A program made the position numbers and the translations under genes. From the NCBI RefSeq assembly GCF_904846225.1, contig NZ_CAJGZJ010000001.1, forward strand, positions 186,001 to 250,000: a stretch of DNA of 64,000 nt, given 5' to 3'. Under the pieces are notes generated by a model. The model made no database searches. It was not told where the DNA came from and was given only the letters and a program-made list of their open reading frames with translations. Below are positions 38,778 through 47,745 of the stretch, piece after piece. How positions within the stretch are numbered: the first letter of the stretch is position 1; each line of letters begins with the position of its first letter. This stretch comes from Psychrobacter immobilis (GTDB lineage: Bacteria > Pseudomonadota > Gammaproteobacteria > Pseudomonadales > Moraxellaceae).

Positions 38778-39157
38778 AGTTTGGGCATCATAATAAAGCC
38801 ACTGTGGAATGAATGTGATTAAATAGAATTCTAATAGCAGTCGTTGTGCCTAATTGGCAACGACTCTATTGACTGCTCACCTTACTAAAAATTGGCTATT
38901 TTATCTATGTTTACCTTAACTAAATTTGCATTATGGTCGTAAATAGCCCGTTATGTCTCTTATTTCTCACCAATCGATTACATTGATAAAGCCAAAGCAA
39001 CAGATAAAAAAATACCCAAATGCGTTAACATTTGGGCAGGAGGAAAAGTATGTCTTGGGTATCCTGATTAGTCAGGCTTTTTGTTTTTGATGGAACTCGT
39101 AGAATCTAAGCTTTTTCTTACTACGCTTCTTTTATGGTTTTTACTATCAAATCTATC
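38778..39157. other. glyQ upstream region and pspC 3' region
   Basis: 380 bases without a gene. The only structure seen is the hairpin at 39007-39038 described separately. Promoter boxes for glyQ cannot be assigned with confidence. Confidence 0.4.
39007..39038 (-). terminator. Terminator of the pspC-like gene
   Basis: CCCAAATG facing CATTTGGG with a six-base loop is followed on the minus strand by a long T run. Confidence 0.75.
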
Positions 39158-39370
39158 TTACTGATAAGACTGGCCAGTAGCTTTTGGCATAACTATCCAT
39201 AAGATAATATAGATTAAAATACCGGGTACGGCTGCACTTAACGATGAAATAATGACGAACAATACTCTGACCCAAGTGGGTGACCAACCTGCATATTCTG
39301 CAATGCCGCCCATCACGCCTGCTATCATCCGACTGTTCTGTGAGCGATGTAACTTTGCTAACTTAGCCAA
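39158..39370 (-). CDS. PspC-domain membrane protein
   Basis: A 70-aa protein with the complete PspC domain: KLHRSQNSRMIAGVMGGIAEYAGWSPTWVRVLFVI followed by a second helix ILIYIILWIVMP. In enterics PspC senses envelope stress and controls PspA; here no pspA, pspB or pspF is adjacent, so it is a stand-alone member. Confidence 0.93.
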   Translation of the reverse strand: MAKLAKLHRSQNSRMIAGVMGGIAEYAGWSPTWVRVLFVIISSLSAAVPGILIYIILWIVMPKATGQSYQ

Positions 39371-39684
39371 ACCAAATACCTCTCTATCTATTATTTTATT
39401 TGTTTCTTTTTTTGCTTTTGCCTACTTATTTTTATAATAAGTCTTAAAGATATTTAGTCTTCTTGACTTACGAATAATTATAGCAACTATTAACTCTATA
39501 TCTGTTGAAAATGTAGAAGTGCTTTGTGAGTTTATGCTACTTAAGCTTGCCCTAACCTATCATAAGGTACGATAAACCCCTGATTTTAAATAATTATTTC
39601 AAGATGTTTCAGAGCTGACTTTATTGCTACAATATTACAGTGCTATTATGCAGATTCTATTATTTATGAATTTAGTCAAACAGA
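39371..39684. other. Empty region upstream of the pspC-like gene
   Basis: AT-rich and without ORF; it borders repeat copy E. No regulatory site can be named. Confidence 0.35.
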
Positions 39685-39829
39685 TATAGTTGATCTTCTA
39701 TAAAACAGACACAGTGCTACTGGTATAAATTTTGCGCTGCCTCTGTCTACGCAAGCACAGCAAGCAAGGAAAATTTATACCAGTAGCGCGTGATAATATT
39801 TGTATCTCTTTTATCTAGGACTGACTATA
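39685..39829. repeat. Family-1 palindromic element, copy E
   Basis: A 145-base complete copy: ends TATAGTTGATC and CTGACTATA, core CTACTGGTATAAATTTTGC facing AAAATTTATACCAGTAG, centre GCCTCTGTC...GCACAGCAAGC. The right arm GATAATATTTGTATCTCTTT is shared with copy F and the fragment near 21350. Confidence 0.87.
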
Positions 39830-40020
39830 AGAAGCACTTATCTCATAATAAAGACCAAATTTAAAAAATTTAAAATAAATATCCTATTTACAATAACCTA
39901 CCTGTAAATCATCTCAAACCTTTATACCATGCTGATAAATGACTCACCTATTCAGTCATTCATAAACTAAGTCATCCACAAATATGACTGAGCGCAAATA
40001 ACTCAAAAGTGAGAAAAAAT

Positions 40021-41067
40021 ATGTATGAGACAGGATTGATGATTGGCCATTTCGAACCGCTACATTTGGGACAAATGCGCAGTATATTAGCGGCAGCAGG
40101 ACAAGCGAAAGCCTTACACATCGTGATTATGGCACACCCATCTCCGCATCCAAATTTTACGATCACCTTACAAGACAAGGCGCGCTGGCTACAGATGGCA
40201 TGTGCGGATTTGCCGTTCATTCATATTCACACCACCCACGAGATCGAGCTACCGCTACACGAGCATTTCGATAACGTCAGTATTGATGTGGCTGCCAGTA
40301 ATGCTAAATTGCGACGTTTGGTAGAGGCCTTATCACTATCATCAGAGACGGTATTGTTTATGGCTGACAACCATCCGCTGGCACAGAATCAGGTTCAAGA
40401 GCATCTATTTCTGCCCGTGGTGACTACCCCACTACAGTCTGAATTTGACTCTTATGCCATTGCCCAAAATCCAATAGCGCATTGGTCAGCGATTCATCCA
40501 CAAGCGCGCGTTAACTATACCAAGACCGTCGCCATCGTCGGCGGTGAAAGCTCAGGCAAAACCACATTGGTACATAAGCTTGCCAATTATTATGGGGCCA
40601 GCTTTGCACTTGAGATGGGACGTTTATATGTTGGCACAGACTTGGGCGGTAGCGAGGTTGGGCTACAATATAGTGATTATGGCCCCATTGTGCTCAATCA
40701 TGCGCAAGCGATGCGAGAGGCAAAAGCCAAGGCGACTGCACCTATCACCATCGTTGATACCGACTTTGTGACCACACAGGCATTCTGTGAAGAGTACGAA
40801 GGCCGTACGCATCCTTTTGTAGCAGCTTGTATCGATGAGTTTCGCTTAGATCATACGATTATGCTGGACAATAATACGCCATGGATTGATGATGGCATGC
40901 GTTCTTTGGGCACGCCTGAAGCAAGGGGACGTTTTGAGCAGCGGCTAGTAGATATTTTTGCCCGTCATGATATCCAGCCTTACTTGATTGACAAGCCAGA
41001 CTATGAAGCTCGCTATCAGCAAGCAGTGCTATTTATCGATCAATATATCTATGGCAAAAAACAATAA
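40021..41067 (+). CDS. nadR: NadR-like protein: ribosylnicotinamide kinase with degenerate NMN adenylyltransferase domain
   Basis: The ATG giving MYETGLMIGHF is used (348 aa); a GTG 12 bases upstream is possible. It lacks the N-terminal HTH repressor domain of enteric NadR. The first domain aligns with NMN adenylyltransferase, but the HxGH motif reads HLGQ (15-18) and the SxxxIR region reads SYAIAQNP (about 144-151), without the arginine. The second domain is a complete ribosylnicotinamide kinase: Walker A VGGESSGKTT (about 173-182), LQYSDYGPI, DTDFVTTQAFC and YEGRTHPFV. Followed by pnuC, which imports the kinase substrate. Confidence 0.9.
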   Translation: MYETGLMIGHFEPLHLGQMRSILAAAGQAKALHIVIMAHPSPHPNFTITLQDKARWLQMACADLPFIHIHTTHEIELPLHEHFDNVSIDVAASNAKLRRLVEALSLSSETVLFMADNHPLAQNQVQEHLFLPVVTTPLQSEFDSYAIAQNPIAHWSAIHPQARVNYTKTVAIVGGESSGKTTLVHKLANYYGASFALEMGRLYVGTDLGGSEVGLQYSDYGPIVLNHAQAMREAKAKATAPITIVDTDFVTTQAFCEEYEGRTHPFVAACIDEFRLDHTIMLDNNTPWIDDGMRSLGTPEARGRFEQRLVDIFARHDIQPYLIDKPDYEARYQQAVLFIDQYIYGKKQ

Positions 41068-41160
41068 GATGCGCCAAATTATATTTACAATAATTCATTG
41101 AGCCAGCGCGTTACAGTCACTATCTTGTCGGAATCAGTATTTATTTTAGGGAAAAAAGCT

Positions 41161-41892
41161 ATGCGTATTCAGCTATTAGACAATATAACCGGAAAGTGGG
41201 CGATGCAATGGATTGTCATTTGGTTCATTTGCGGGGTAGCCGCCTTGTCCACGGTTTTTTGGCTCACCACAGAACACACAACACTCGATATGTTTTATTT
41301 GGGCGTCTCTTTCGTCGGTCTGGTCTGCGTGGTGTCGCTATCATTTCGCAAAAACGTTATGGGCAATGGTCTTGGAATGGCAGCGACTGCTGGCGAAGTC
41401 GTCGTACAAGCCACCTCGGGTGCAGTCGGTTTGATGCTCGCACCACTCTTTAACTTTTTTACCCACGTTTATGGCATTTTTTATTGGTCAAAGCATACTG
41501 ATTCTGATGGTGACATGATACCGAAGGCTGCAAATAAAGCGGTTTGGTTGATTACTGCCGTGTTTATTATTATCGGTCTTGCGCTCTTCCCAACGGTAAA
41601 TAATTTATTAGCGAGTTACGGTTACGCCGTGGTAGAGGATGATAATAGTAAATTCTTAGGATTTATCTCTTTCTTTTGGATCAATGTAATCGCCTTTGTA
41701 CTCTCAATCACCGCACAAGCTGCCATGATTTTGCGCTACTCATTTAACTGGTGGTTATGGATTGTCGTCAATTTCGTTTGGCTCATTGTCAATCTGATGT
41801 CAGGCAATTATATCTTTGCCATTCAAACCATGATTTATCAGATAAACGCCTTTATTGGGCTTTATGAATGGCAGCGCAGTGAACAAGGTTAG
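41161..41892 (+). CDS. pnuC: Nicotinamide riboside transporter PnuC
   Basis: An inner-membrane facilitator for nicotinamide riboside, trapped inside by phosphorylation. The ATG with TTTAGGG upstream is used (243 aa); a TTG at 41098 is unlikely. About seven hydrophobic helices are seen. PnuC signatures are the aromatic stretch FFTHVYGIFYWSKH and, near the end, WWLWIVVNFVWLIVN and the NAFIGLYEW end. Ninety-three bases separate it from nadR, and the two probably form an operon. Confidence 0.93.
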   Translation: MRIQLLDNITGKWAMQWIVIWFICGVAALSTVFWLTTEHTTLDMFYLGVSFVGLVCVVSLSFRKNVMGNGLGMAATAGEVVVQATSGAVGLMLAPLFNFFTHVYGIFYWSKHTDSDGDMIPKAANKAVWLITAVFIIIGLALFPTVNNLLASYGYAVVEDDNSKFLGFISFFWINVIAFVLSITAQAAMILRYSFNWWLWIVVNFVWLIVNLMSGNYIFAIQTMIYQINAFIGLYEWQRSEQG

Positions 41893-41916
41893 GCCTGAGA
41901 GGCAAACTGGACTGAT

Positions 41917-42010
41917 ATAGTCAGGTCAACATAAAAAAGAGACAATGGGCTGCGATAAATTTAGCAAAATAGTAGGATTTGACTGTACCGTCTATTAGAT
42001 AAAATGGCAG
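41917..42010. repeat. Decayed family-1 element
   Basis: TATAGTCAGGTCAACATAAA followed by GAGACAATGGGCTGCGATAA matches one end of copies A and H in reverse orientation. The remainder (to about 42010) has lost the palindrome. Confidence 0.6.
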
Positions 42011-42112
42011 ATTGACTCAATTAGTGCTACAACTGATATTAAGAACGATATTCTTATCCAAATAGGTCACGAATATCAGTTCATCATTTCAATGACTAAT
42101 AAGGAGGTTAGC

Positions 42113-42556
42113 ATGTCTCGTACTCGTCAAAAACGGATGTCTAAACGCACACTTGAGCAATGGCTCAGTGAATATGCGGTCAGTCATCAAAACCTAATTA
42201 ATAAAAAAATCCATTGGCTCTGTGTCCCGACTATCTTTGTTAGTTTGCTTGGCATGGGCATGTCATTGTCTGTTTGGTTTACCCTCGTACTTAGCGCCTT
42301 AGTATTATTGTTTTATGTACGTCTATCTACACCGTTGTTTTTGGCGATGGGACTGTTCATTTTAATCTGTCTATCAGTGATGGCAGCATTGCCATTGGGC
42401 TTTAAAATCTGGGCGGCTGTCTTTATTGTTGCTTGGATTGGACAATTCATTGGTCATAAAATTGAAGGGAAAAAGCCTTCATTTTTTGAAGATTTACAAT
42501 TCTTATTGATTGGTCCAGCATGGGTCGCCAATAGTCTGATGCGACGTAAGCATTAA
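42113..42556 (+). CDS. DUF962 / Mpo1-like membrane protein
   Basis: The ATG preceded by a perfect AAGGAGG six bases upstream gives 147 aa. Four hydrophobic helices lie between a basic N-terminus and the tail. The family pattern is present: YAVSHQNLINKKIHWLCVP at the start, WIGQFIGHKIEGKKPSFFEDL later, and LLIGPAWV. In yeast, Mpo1 is a dioxygenase that alpha-oxidises 2-hydroxy fatty acids using iron bound by conserved histidines; the corresponding His in SHQN, KIHW and GHKIE are kept here. A bacterial role is not established. Confidence 0.88.
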   Translation: MSRTRQKRMSKRTLEQWLSEYAVSHQNLINKKIHWLCVPTIFVSLLGMGMSLSVWFTLVLSALVLLFYVRLSTPLFLAMGLFILICLSVMAALPLGFKIWAAVFIVAWIGQFIGHKIEGKKPSFFEDLQFLLIGPAWVANSLMRRKH

Positions 42557-42598
42557 GGCTATAGTCAAAAATGCTAAACACGCACTTTTGGACATAAT

Positions 42599-42640
42599 AA
42601 AAAAGCGCCACTCAACAGATAGCTGAGTGGCGCTTTTATC
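42599..42640. terminator. Bidirectional terminator, DUF962 gene / nitroreductase
   Basis: AAAAGCGCCACTCA facing TGAGTGGCGCTTTT with a loop of about ten bases lies between converging genes. Confidence 0.9.
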
Positions 42641-42661
42641 TTTCTCATTCAATCTTTTTGA

Positions 42662-43273
42662 TTATGCGCCAAACACTTTCATGCGCTCTTCAAGTGGCTT
42701 AAATTCTTTGTCGCCTGCTGGTTGCTCAATGCCACCGAATACCATCTGTGCGGTCAAATCCCAATGGTCATTAATGTTCCAAGTACTCGCTACTTTATTA
42801 TCGATCACTGGATTATAATGCTGCAAGTTAGCACCAACGTCGATGCTAGCAAGTGCTGTCCAGATGACATATTGATGCATGGCATTGGTATGCTCGGCCC
42901 ACACAGGGAATTTATCAGCATACAATGGTGCTGCTTCTTGCAAATTTCTTACCGACGTTTGATCTTCAAAGAACAAAATCGTACCGGCGCCGGCTTTAAA
43001 ACCACCAATTTTTTGCTTGGTTGGTTCAAAATCTTGCTCATCACTCACGATATCACGTAGGGCAGCTTCGGTTATGTCCCAAAGTTTTTGATGGTCTTCA
43101 CCGAACAACACAACGATACGCGTTGATTGTGAGTTAAACGATGATGGCGTATGCAAGATAGCATGCTCAACTAACTTAATTATTTCATCATTAGCGACTG
43201 GCAATTGAGCGTTTAACGCATAGATAGAACGGCGTTTCTCTGCTAGCTGCTGTAGTGCTTTCAAATCCGACAT
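42662..43273 (-). CDS. Nitroreductase-family protein (Frm2/Hbn1-like)
   Basis: A 203-aa FMN-dependent oxidoreductase. KRRSIYALNAQLPV is the FMN-binding start, HTPSSFNSQSTRIV follows, and YVIWTALASIDVGANLQHYNP is the later conserved helix. These features match the group containing yeast Frm2/Hbn1 and bacterial oxidoreductases acting on nitro compounds or quinones. It is on the same strand as the pirin and DoxX genes. Confidence 0.92.
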   Translation of the reverse strand: MSDLKALQQLAEKRRSIYALNAQLPVANDEIIKLVEHAILHTPSSFNSQSTRIVVLFGEDHQKLWDITEAALRDIVSDEQDFEPTKQKIGGFKAGAGTILFFEDQTSVRNLQEAAPLYADKFPVWAEHTNAMHQYVIWTALASIDVGANLQHYNPVIDNKVASTWNINDHWDLTAQMVFGGIEQPAGDKEFKPLEERMKVFGA

Positions 43274-43469
43274 AGTGTGTCTCCGTATTATTGATAAGAA
43301 TTATTTAAAGTTGTGACGATCAATTATTAATCAACACGATTAACAAATTATTTTAACGCTTTACATTTAATTGGCTTCATTATGGTAGTAATTAAATTAA
43401 ATCCATATTTTAGTTTTGTAATAAAAACTTAACCGAATACGAAATTGGAAAAGTTTAATTAACAAGTCA

Positions 43470-44177
43470 CTACACAGGCACTTCCATGACCAATACCCTT
43501 GCCTCTTCTTCTATCTCTACAGTGAAATCGTTAGTATCCCAAATGCCAAGACCATCACGAGTATTCAAAGTATTATCGTTTACGATTACCTTACCGCTGA
43601 GAACGAAAATATAGACCCCGTTATGAGCATCTTTTAACTGATAAGTCTGCGTCAAACCTTTGTCAAAATCACCCATGCTAAACCAAGCGTTTTGATGAAT
43701 CCACACGCCAACATCGTCAGCATTTGGTGACAGTACTTGATTAAACGTGTTCGCTTGCATGATGTCATCCATGCGTACTTGCTGATAACGAGGATCGACG
43801 TTCATTTTATTCGGAATGATCCAAATTTGTAAAAACTTAGCAGGCTCATTCGCATCGCCATTCATTTCGCTATGAGTGATACCAGTTCCCGCCGACATGA
43901 CTTGAATTTCACCTGTTTCGATAATCCCTTCATTACCAATATTATCGCCATGAGCGAGTTTACCAGACAATGGAATACTGATAATTTCCATATTACGGTG
44001 CGAGTGTTTGCCAAAGCCTTGACCGCCAATCACAAAATCATCGTTGATGACACGTAAGGCACCGAAACCCATACGCTCAGGATTGTGATAACTAGCAAAA
44101 CTGAAGGTATGCTTACTTTTGAGCCAGCCATGGTTGGCATCGCCTCGAGAGTTTGCTGCATGATAAATCGTTTTCAT
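43470..44177 (-). CDS. Pirin-family protein (YhhW-type)
   Basis: A 235-aa bicupin. Metal ligands of the N-terminal cupin are visible: His58, His60 (GKHSHRNMEI), His102 and Glu104 (THSEM). YhhW, the E. coli homologue, shows quercetin 2,3-dioxygenase activity in vitro; the physiological substrate is unknown. The second cupin ends with the segment DGLGIWDTNDFTVEIEEEARVLV. Downstream of doxX on the same strand. Confidence 0.93.
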   Translation of the reverse strand: MKTIYHAANSRGDANHGWLKSKHTFSFASYHNPERMGFGALRVINDDFVIGGQGFGKHSHRNMEIISIPLSGKLAHGDNIGNEGIIETGEIQVMSAGTGITHSEMNGDANEPAKFLQIWIIPNKMNVDPRYQQVRMDDIMQANTFNQVLSPNADDVGVWIHQNAWFSMGDFDKGLTQTYQLKDAHNGVYIFVLSGKVIVNDNTLNTRDGLGIWDTNDFTVEIEEEARVLVMEVPV

Positions 44178-44387
44178 TATATATCCTTACTTATAAGCCA
44201 TTTAATTTTATATAGAGCTGCTTATTAATAAGTTTACCTGAAAGATGGATCTATTATAATTATTGATTGTAGGATGACATGCTTTAATTTGTTTAGATAC
44301 CAATACTACCTGCAAATACTACCAACTCATCAACGAATTTTTGTAAGTATTTCTGGATGCGTTCAGTAACGATACCCTCTTTATTTA

Positions 44388-44792
44388 CTATATTAGACTT
44401 TTTTGAGCATGACCATTATCGATCGAGTAAGCACCTGGACCATGAGCGAAAATAAGTAAAAAGCCCCCCGCTATCGCAACATTTTTCATAAAAGTATTCA
44501 TCTGTGAGGCATCAATCCAAAATTGATGGAATAGGAGCCCTGATAAGATGCTAAAGCCAACGAATAGTAAAGCAATCAAACGAGCTTTAAAACCAAGCAC
44601 AATGGCAATACTTCCCAATAATTCAAGCGCAATTACGAACGGTAGCAGTATACCCGGTACACCCGCTGACTCCATGTGCTCTTGAGTTGCCGCATAACCC
44701 ATAATCATATTAGAGCCTGATATGATAAAAGTCATCGATAGCAATAGACGACCTATTGGAGCACTAAACTGTTGTAACTTATTCATCATCAT
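44388..44792 (-). CDS. DoxX-family membrane protein
   Basis: A 134-aa protein with four hydrophobic helices. The DoxX hallmark positions are GRLLLSMTFIISGSNMI, the helix IALELLGSIAIVLGFKARLIAL, and the NFxKNxxxxGGxLL-type end MKNVAIAGGFLLIFAHGPG. The family is linked to oxidative and thiol stress. It is 130 bases from, and divergent to, a LysR regulator, which may control it. Confidence 0.92.
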   Translation of the reverse strand: MMMNKLQQFSAPIGRLLLSMTFIISGSNMIMGYAATQEHMESAGVPGILLPFVIALELLGSIAIVLGFKARLIALLFVGFSILSGLLFHQFWIDASQMNTFMKNVAIAGGFLLIFAHGPGAYSIDNGHAQKSLI

Positions 44793-44922
44793 TCTCTAAA
44801 ATACGTGTGACAGGATTTGTTTACAAAGGATAATGTCAGTATAGGCGTTGACTAAAAAAGGATAAATAGTAATAATTACAAATGTAAGTTCTTAATTTCA
44901 GAACAATCATGAGGTAATAAAG

Positions 44923-45828
44923 ATGGGACAACTAGAAGATATGGCGATGTTTGTACGCATCGTTGAAGCAGGCAGTATTACAAAAGCCGCTGAGCAGTTG
45001 AATATTGCCAAATCCGCCATCAGTCGCCGTCTCAAAGAGTTAGAAACACGTTTGGGTAGTCAATTGATCAGCAGAACCACGCGCCAATCACACTTGACCC
45101 AAGCGGGTGAGCAATATTATCAACAAGTGAACAATATCTTGAGCGCCGTTGACGCTCTGAACGAGCAGACCAGTGGTGCACCTACGCGTATTGAGGGGAC
45201 GCTCAAGATAACCGCCCCGTTATCATTTGGCCTCATGCATCTGAACGATGTGATTGGTGAATACGCCAGTCAGCATCCTAATCTGAAGTTTGAGCTGGAC
45301 TTTTCTGATCGGTATATCGATTTACTAGAGGAAGGATACGAGTTGGCTATTCGAATTGGAGAGCTGAGTGATTCTAGCTATCAGGCAAAGCGGCTGGCAC
45401 CAATTCGTTGCATCATTTGTGCAAGTCCCGACTATCTAGATAAAATGGGTGTGCCTGAAACAGTAGACGATTTAGAAGGCCATGAGTTTCTACAATACAG
45501 TCTGGTTCAGACGAACAATATACAGCTAATAGATGCCCAAGGGAAAAAACATTATCATGCCATCGATGCCAAAATTAAAGCGACCAATGGTGAGTTTTTA
45601 GTGGATTTGGCCGTAAAGGGACATGGCATCACTTTTGTACCAACTTTTATTGCTTATCAAAGATTGGCACGTGGCGAGCTTGTGCCTGTTTTAAAACAGT
45701 ATCAACTGCCAACACTCAATGCCTACGCTGTTTATCCGAAGAATCGTTTCTTATCACAGCGTTGTCGTCATTTAATTGACTCTATCGCCAAGCGGTTTGG
45801 TGACGATCCATACTGGGATAACTTTTGA
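44923..45828 (+). CDS. LysR-family transcriptional regulator
   Basis: A 301-aa typical LTTR. The HTH is ITKAAEQLNIAKSAISRRLKELETRLGSQLISR at about 18-50, followed by a linker helix and an inducer-binding domain from about residue 90 (IEGTLKITAPLSFGLMHLNDVI). It belongs to the CrgA/AaeR-like group by the opening MAMFVRIVEAGSITKAA. Divergent from doxX; it probably binds the 130-base shared region. Confidence 0.94.
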   Translation: MGQLEDMAMFVRIVEAGSITKAAEQLNIAKSAISRRLKELETRLGSQLISRTTRQSHLTQAGEQYYQQVNNILSAVDALNEQTSGAPTRIEGTLKITAPLSFGLMHLNDVIGEYASQHPNLKFELDFSDRYIDLLEEGYELAIRIGELSDSSYQAKRLAPIRCIICASPDYLDKMGVPETVDDLEGHEFLQYSLVQTNNIQLIDAQGKKHYHAIDAKIKATNGEFLVDLAVKGHGITFVPTFIAYQRLARGELVPVLKQYQLPTLNAYAVYPKNRFLSQRCRHLIDSIAKRFGDDPYWDNF

Positions 45829-45835
45829 TGATGTA

Positions 45836-46005
45836 GGGCATGTCATCAATTAGCACACTTAATCATTTAGTGGTCTTAAAATGGCTAAATTTTGCCAAAC
45901 ATCGTCAAATGACTGGTTAATATCTTGATATTATCTGCGTTATTTTCCTTGTTTGACTGCAATTTATCTCATTTTAAGCCTCACAATCTAAATGATGACA
46001 CGCCC
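45836..46005. repeat. Family-3 MITE-like element, copy 1
   Basis: A 170-base non-coding element with terminal inverted repeats GGGCATGTCATCAATTAG and, at the other end, the inverse of GGGCGTGTCATCATTTAG. It is flanked by TA on both sides (CTAG context on the right), consistent with a two-base target duplication. A homologous copy in opposite orientation is at 63641-63809. Confidence 0.85.
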
Positions 46006-46294
46006 TAGGAAAAAGCGATTTATAAATTACTCGTAAAAAGAAAGCTATACATATTACTTACGCTTTTTTGAAAAGCTCCAACGCTAATACACAGTAAAAC
46101 AGACTAGCGTGTGTCTACATAAAACGCACTGAAAAAACACAAGAATCTATAAAGATTATGGTGCAGATAACTTAATATTTTGAGCACATTAATCTAATCA
46201 TATCTTTAAGCACATCGAATAATCACTTCAAAAATCAAGTGATATTTGACGCGCGATATTTGATTAGATATACACACGAACGGAATATATAGCG
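46006..46294. other. Upstream region of the amidohydrolase gene
   Basis: 289 bases, AT-rich, no ORF. No operator or promoter can be assigned with confidence. Confidence 0.35.
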
Positions 46295-47572
46295 ATGACA
46301 ACTCTAATCATTAAAAATGCTCAACTGACTGATCGCGAAAACTTGGTTAATATTATTATAAATGGTGCTTATATTGAGGGTATCGATGACATTGTAGCAA
46401 GCGCTAAAGAGGATGCCGATCATTCGAAAAACATTCACGATTCCAATATTTATGACACCAATATTTACGATGCGAAAGGTAATTTTGTTTGCTCAGGATT
46501 TTTCGAGAGCCATATTCACCTTGATAAAGCCTGCATTCTTGAGCGCTGTACTATCGAGCAAGGCGACTTAGATGAAGCCGTTGAAGAGACGGGTAAAGCC
46601 AAAACAGACTTTAGCGAAGCCGACGTGTTTGAACGTGCCTCGAAAGTGATTGAGATGGCCATAAAAAAAGGTACAGTAGGCATGCGTACCTTTGTAGAAA
46701 CGGATCAAAAAACAGAGTTGCGTAGTTTTGAGGCCATAAAAAAAGCGCGGGATACATATGCATTTGCCATTGATATAGAGATTTGCGCCTTTGCACAATC
46801 AGGGCTAACCAATGATCCACATACTCATGAACTATTAAAATTAGCCTTATCACAAGGTGCGGATTTGGTTGGTGGATGTCCTTATAAAGATGACAATCCT
46901 AACCGACACATTGAGATGATATTTGATTTGGCTGAACAATTTGATGTCGATGTTGATTTTCATCTAGATTTCGACTTGGATCCAGCAGGATCGAGTATTC
47001 CCAAACTGGTTGAAGAAACCATCAAACGCGATTATCAAGGTCGCGTCTCCATTGGACATGTGACCAAATTGTCTGCGATGGACAAAGCCAAACGCATAGA
47101 GATGGCGGCATTATTAAAGCTCGCTAATATCACATTGACAGTCTTGCCAGCCACCGATATTTTTTTGAATGGGCGCGATTATGATGCGCTGATTCCTAGA
47201 GGTATGGTCAATGCCAATGAGCTGCTAGCCATAGGTATCAATACAACTATTGCTAGTAACAACATTTTAAACGCATTTACCCCTTATGGTGATGCCTCAC
47301 TGATTAGAATGGCAAATATGTATGCCAACATTACTCAATTAGCAAAGGATGAGGATATCTCAGACGTCTTTGATATGATTACGAAGAACGCTGCTAGATT
47401 ATTGTCTCATCAGGCAGAGATTACCGTGGGCGCGCCAGCTACGTTCGTTGTGTTAGAAGCTAAAAATGCTATAGAAGCTATACGCACCAATTCACAAGCG
47501 TTGGCTAGTTTCAAAAGTGGTAAGCAAACCTTTATCAACAAATCCGCGCGTATTTGTTTTTTAGAGCAATAA
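46295..47572 (+). CDS. Cytosine deaminase-like amidohydrolase
   Basis: A 425-aa metal-dependent hydrolase. The metal-binding start is GFFESHIHLDKACI (HxH), followed by later ligands DFHLDFDLDP and SIGHVTKLSA. The last conserved position, Asp in E. coli CodA (GHDDV) and AtzC (SDN), reads ASNNILNAFTPYGDAS here, so Asn appears where the metal or catalytic Asp is expected. An insert with three near repeats of (S/T)NIYD precedes the HxH. Substrate unknown; a cyclic amide or deaminated base is the family norm. Confidence 0.88.
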   Translation: MTTLIIKNAQLTDRENLVNIIINGAYIEGIDDIVASAKEDADHSKNIHDSNIYDTNIYDAKGNFVCSGFFESHIHLDKACILERCTIEQGDLDEAVEETGKAKTDFSEADVFERASKVIEMAIKKGTVGMRTFVETDQKTELRSFEAIKKARDTYAFAIDIEICAFAQSGLTNDPHTHELLKLALSQGADLVGGCPYKDDNPNRHIEMIFDLAEQFDVDVDFHLDFDLDPAGSSIPKLVEETIKRDYQGRVSIGHVTKLSAMDKAKRIEMAALLKLANITLTVLPATDIFLNGRDYDALIPRGMVNANELLAIGINTTIASNNILNAFTPYGDASLIRMANMYANITQLAKDEDISDVFDMITKNAARLLSHQAEITVGAPATFVVLEAKNAIEAIRTNSQALASFKSGKQTFINKSARICFLEQ

Positions 47573-47629
47573 ATAAAAGGAGCGTTTCATGAAAAACCGC
47601 TCCTCTATCGTTATTTAATAGCGAATTCT

Positions 47630-47668
47630 AGCGTCCACTAATTGTAAATAAGTGGACGCTTTTTTATC
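47630..47668. terminator. Terminator after the amidohydrolase
   Basis: AGCGTCCACT facing AGTGGACGCT is followed by a T run. A second inverted repeat, GGAGCG with CGCTCC, lies just before it (47579-47604) without T run. Confidence 0.85.
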
Positions 47669-47687
47669 ATAACTTTCTTACTTTCTT

Positions 47688-47739
47688 ATTGAATGGCTTA
47701 TTTTAGTGAATGGCTTATTTTAGTGAATGGCTTATATAA
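47688..47739. repeat. 17-base direct repeat
   Basis: Three units of TGAATGGCTTATTTTAG in tandem, the last truncated, lie next to the 3' end of the SDR gene. Confidence 0.85.
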
Positions 47740-47745
47740 GCAGCA

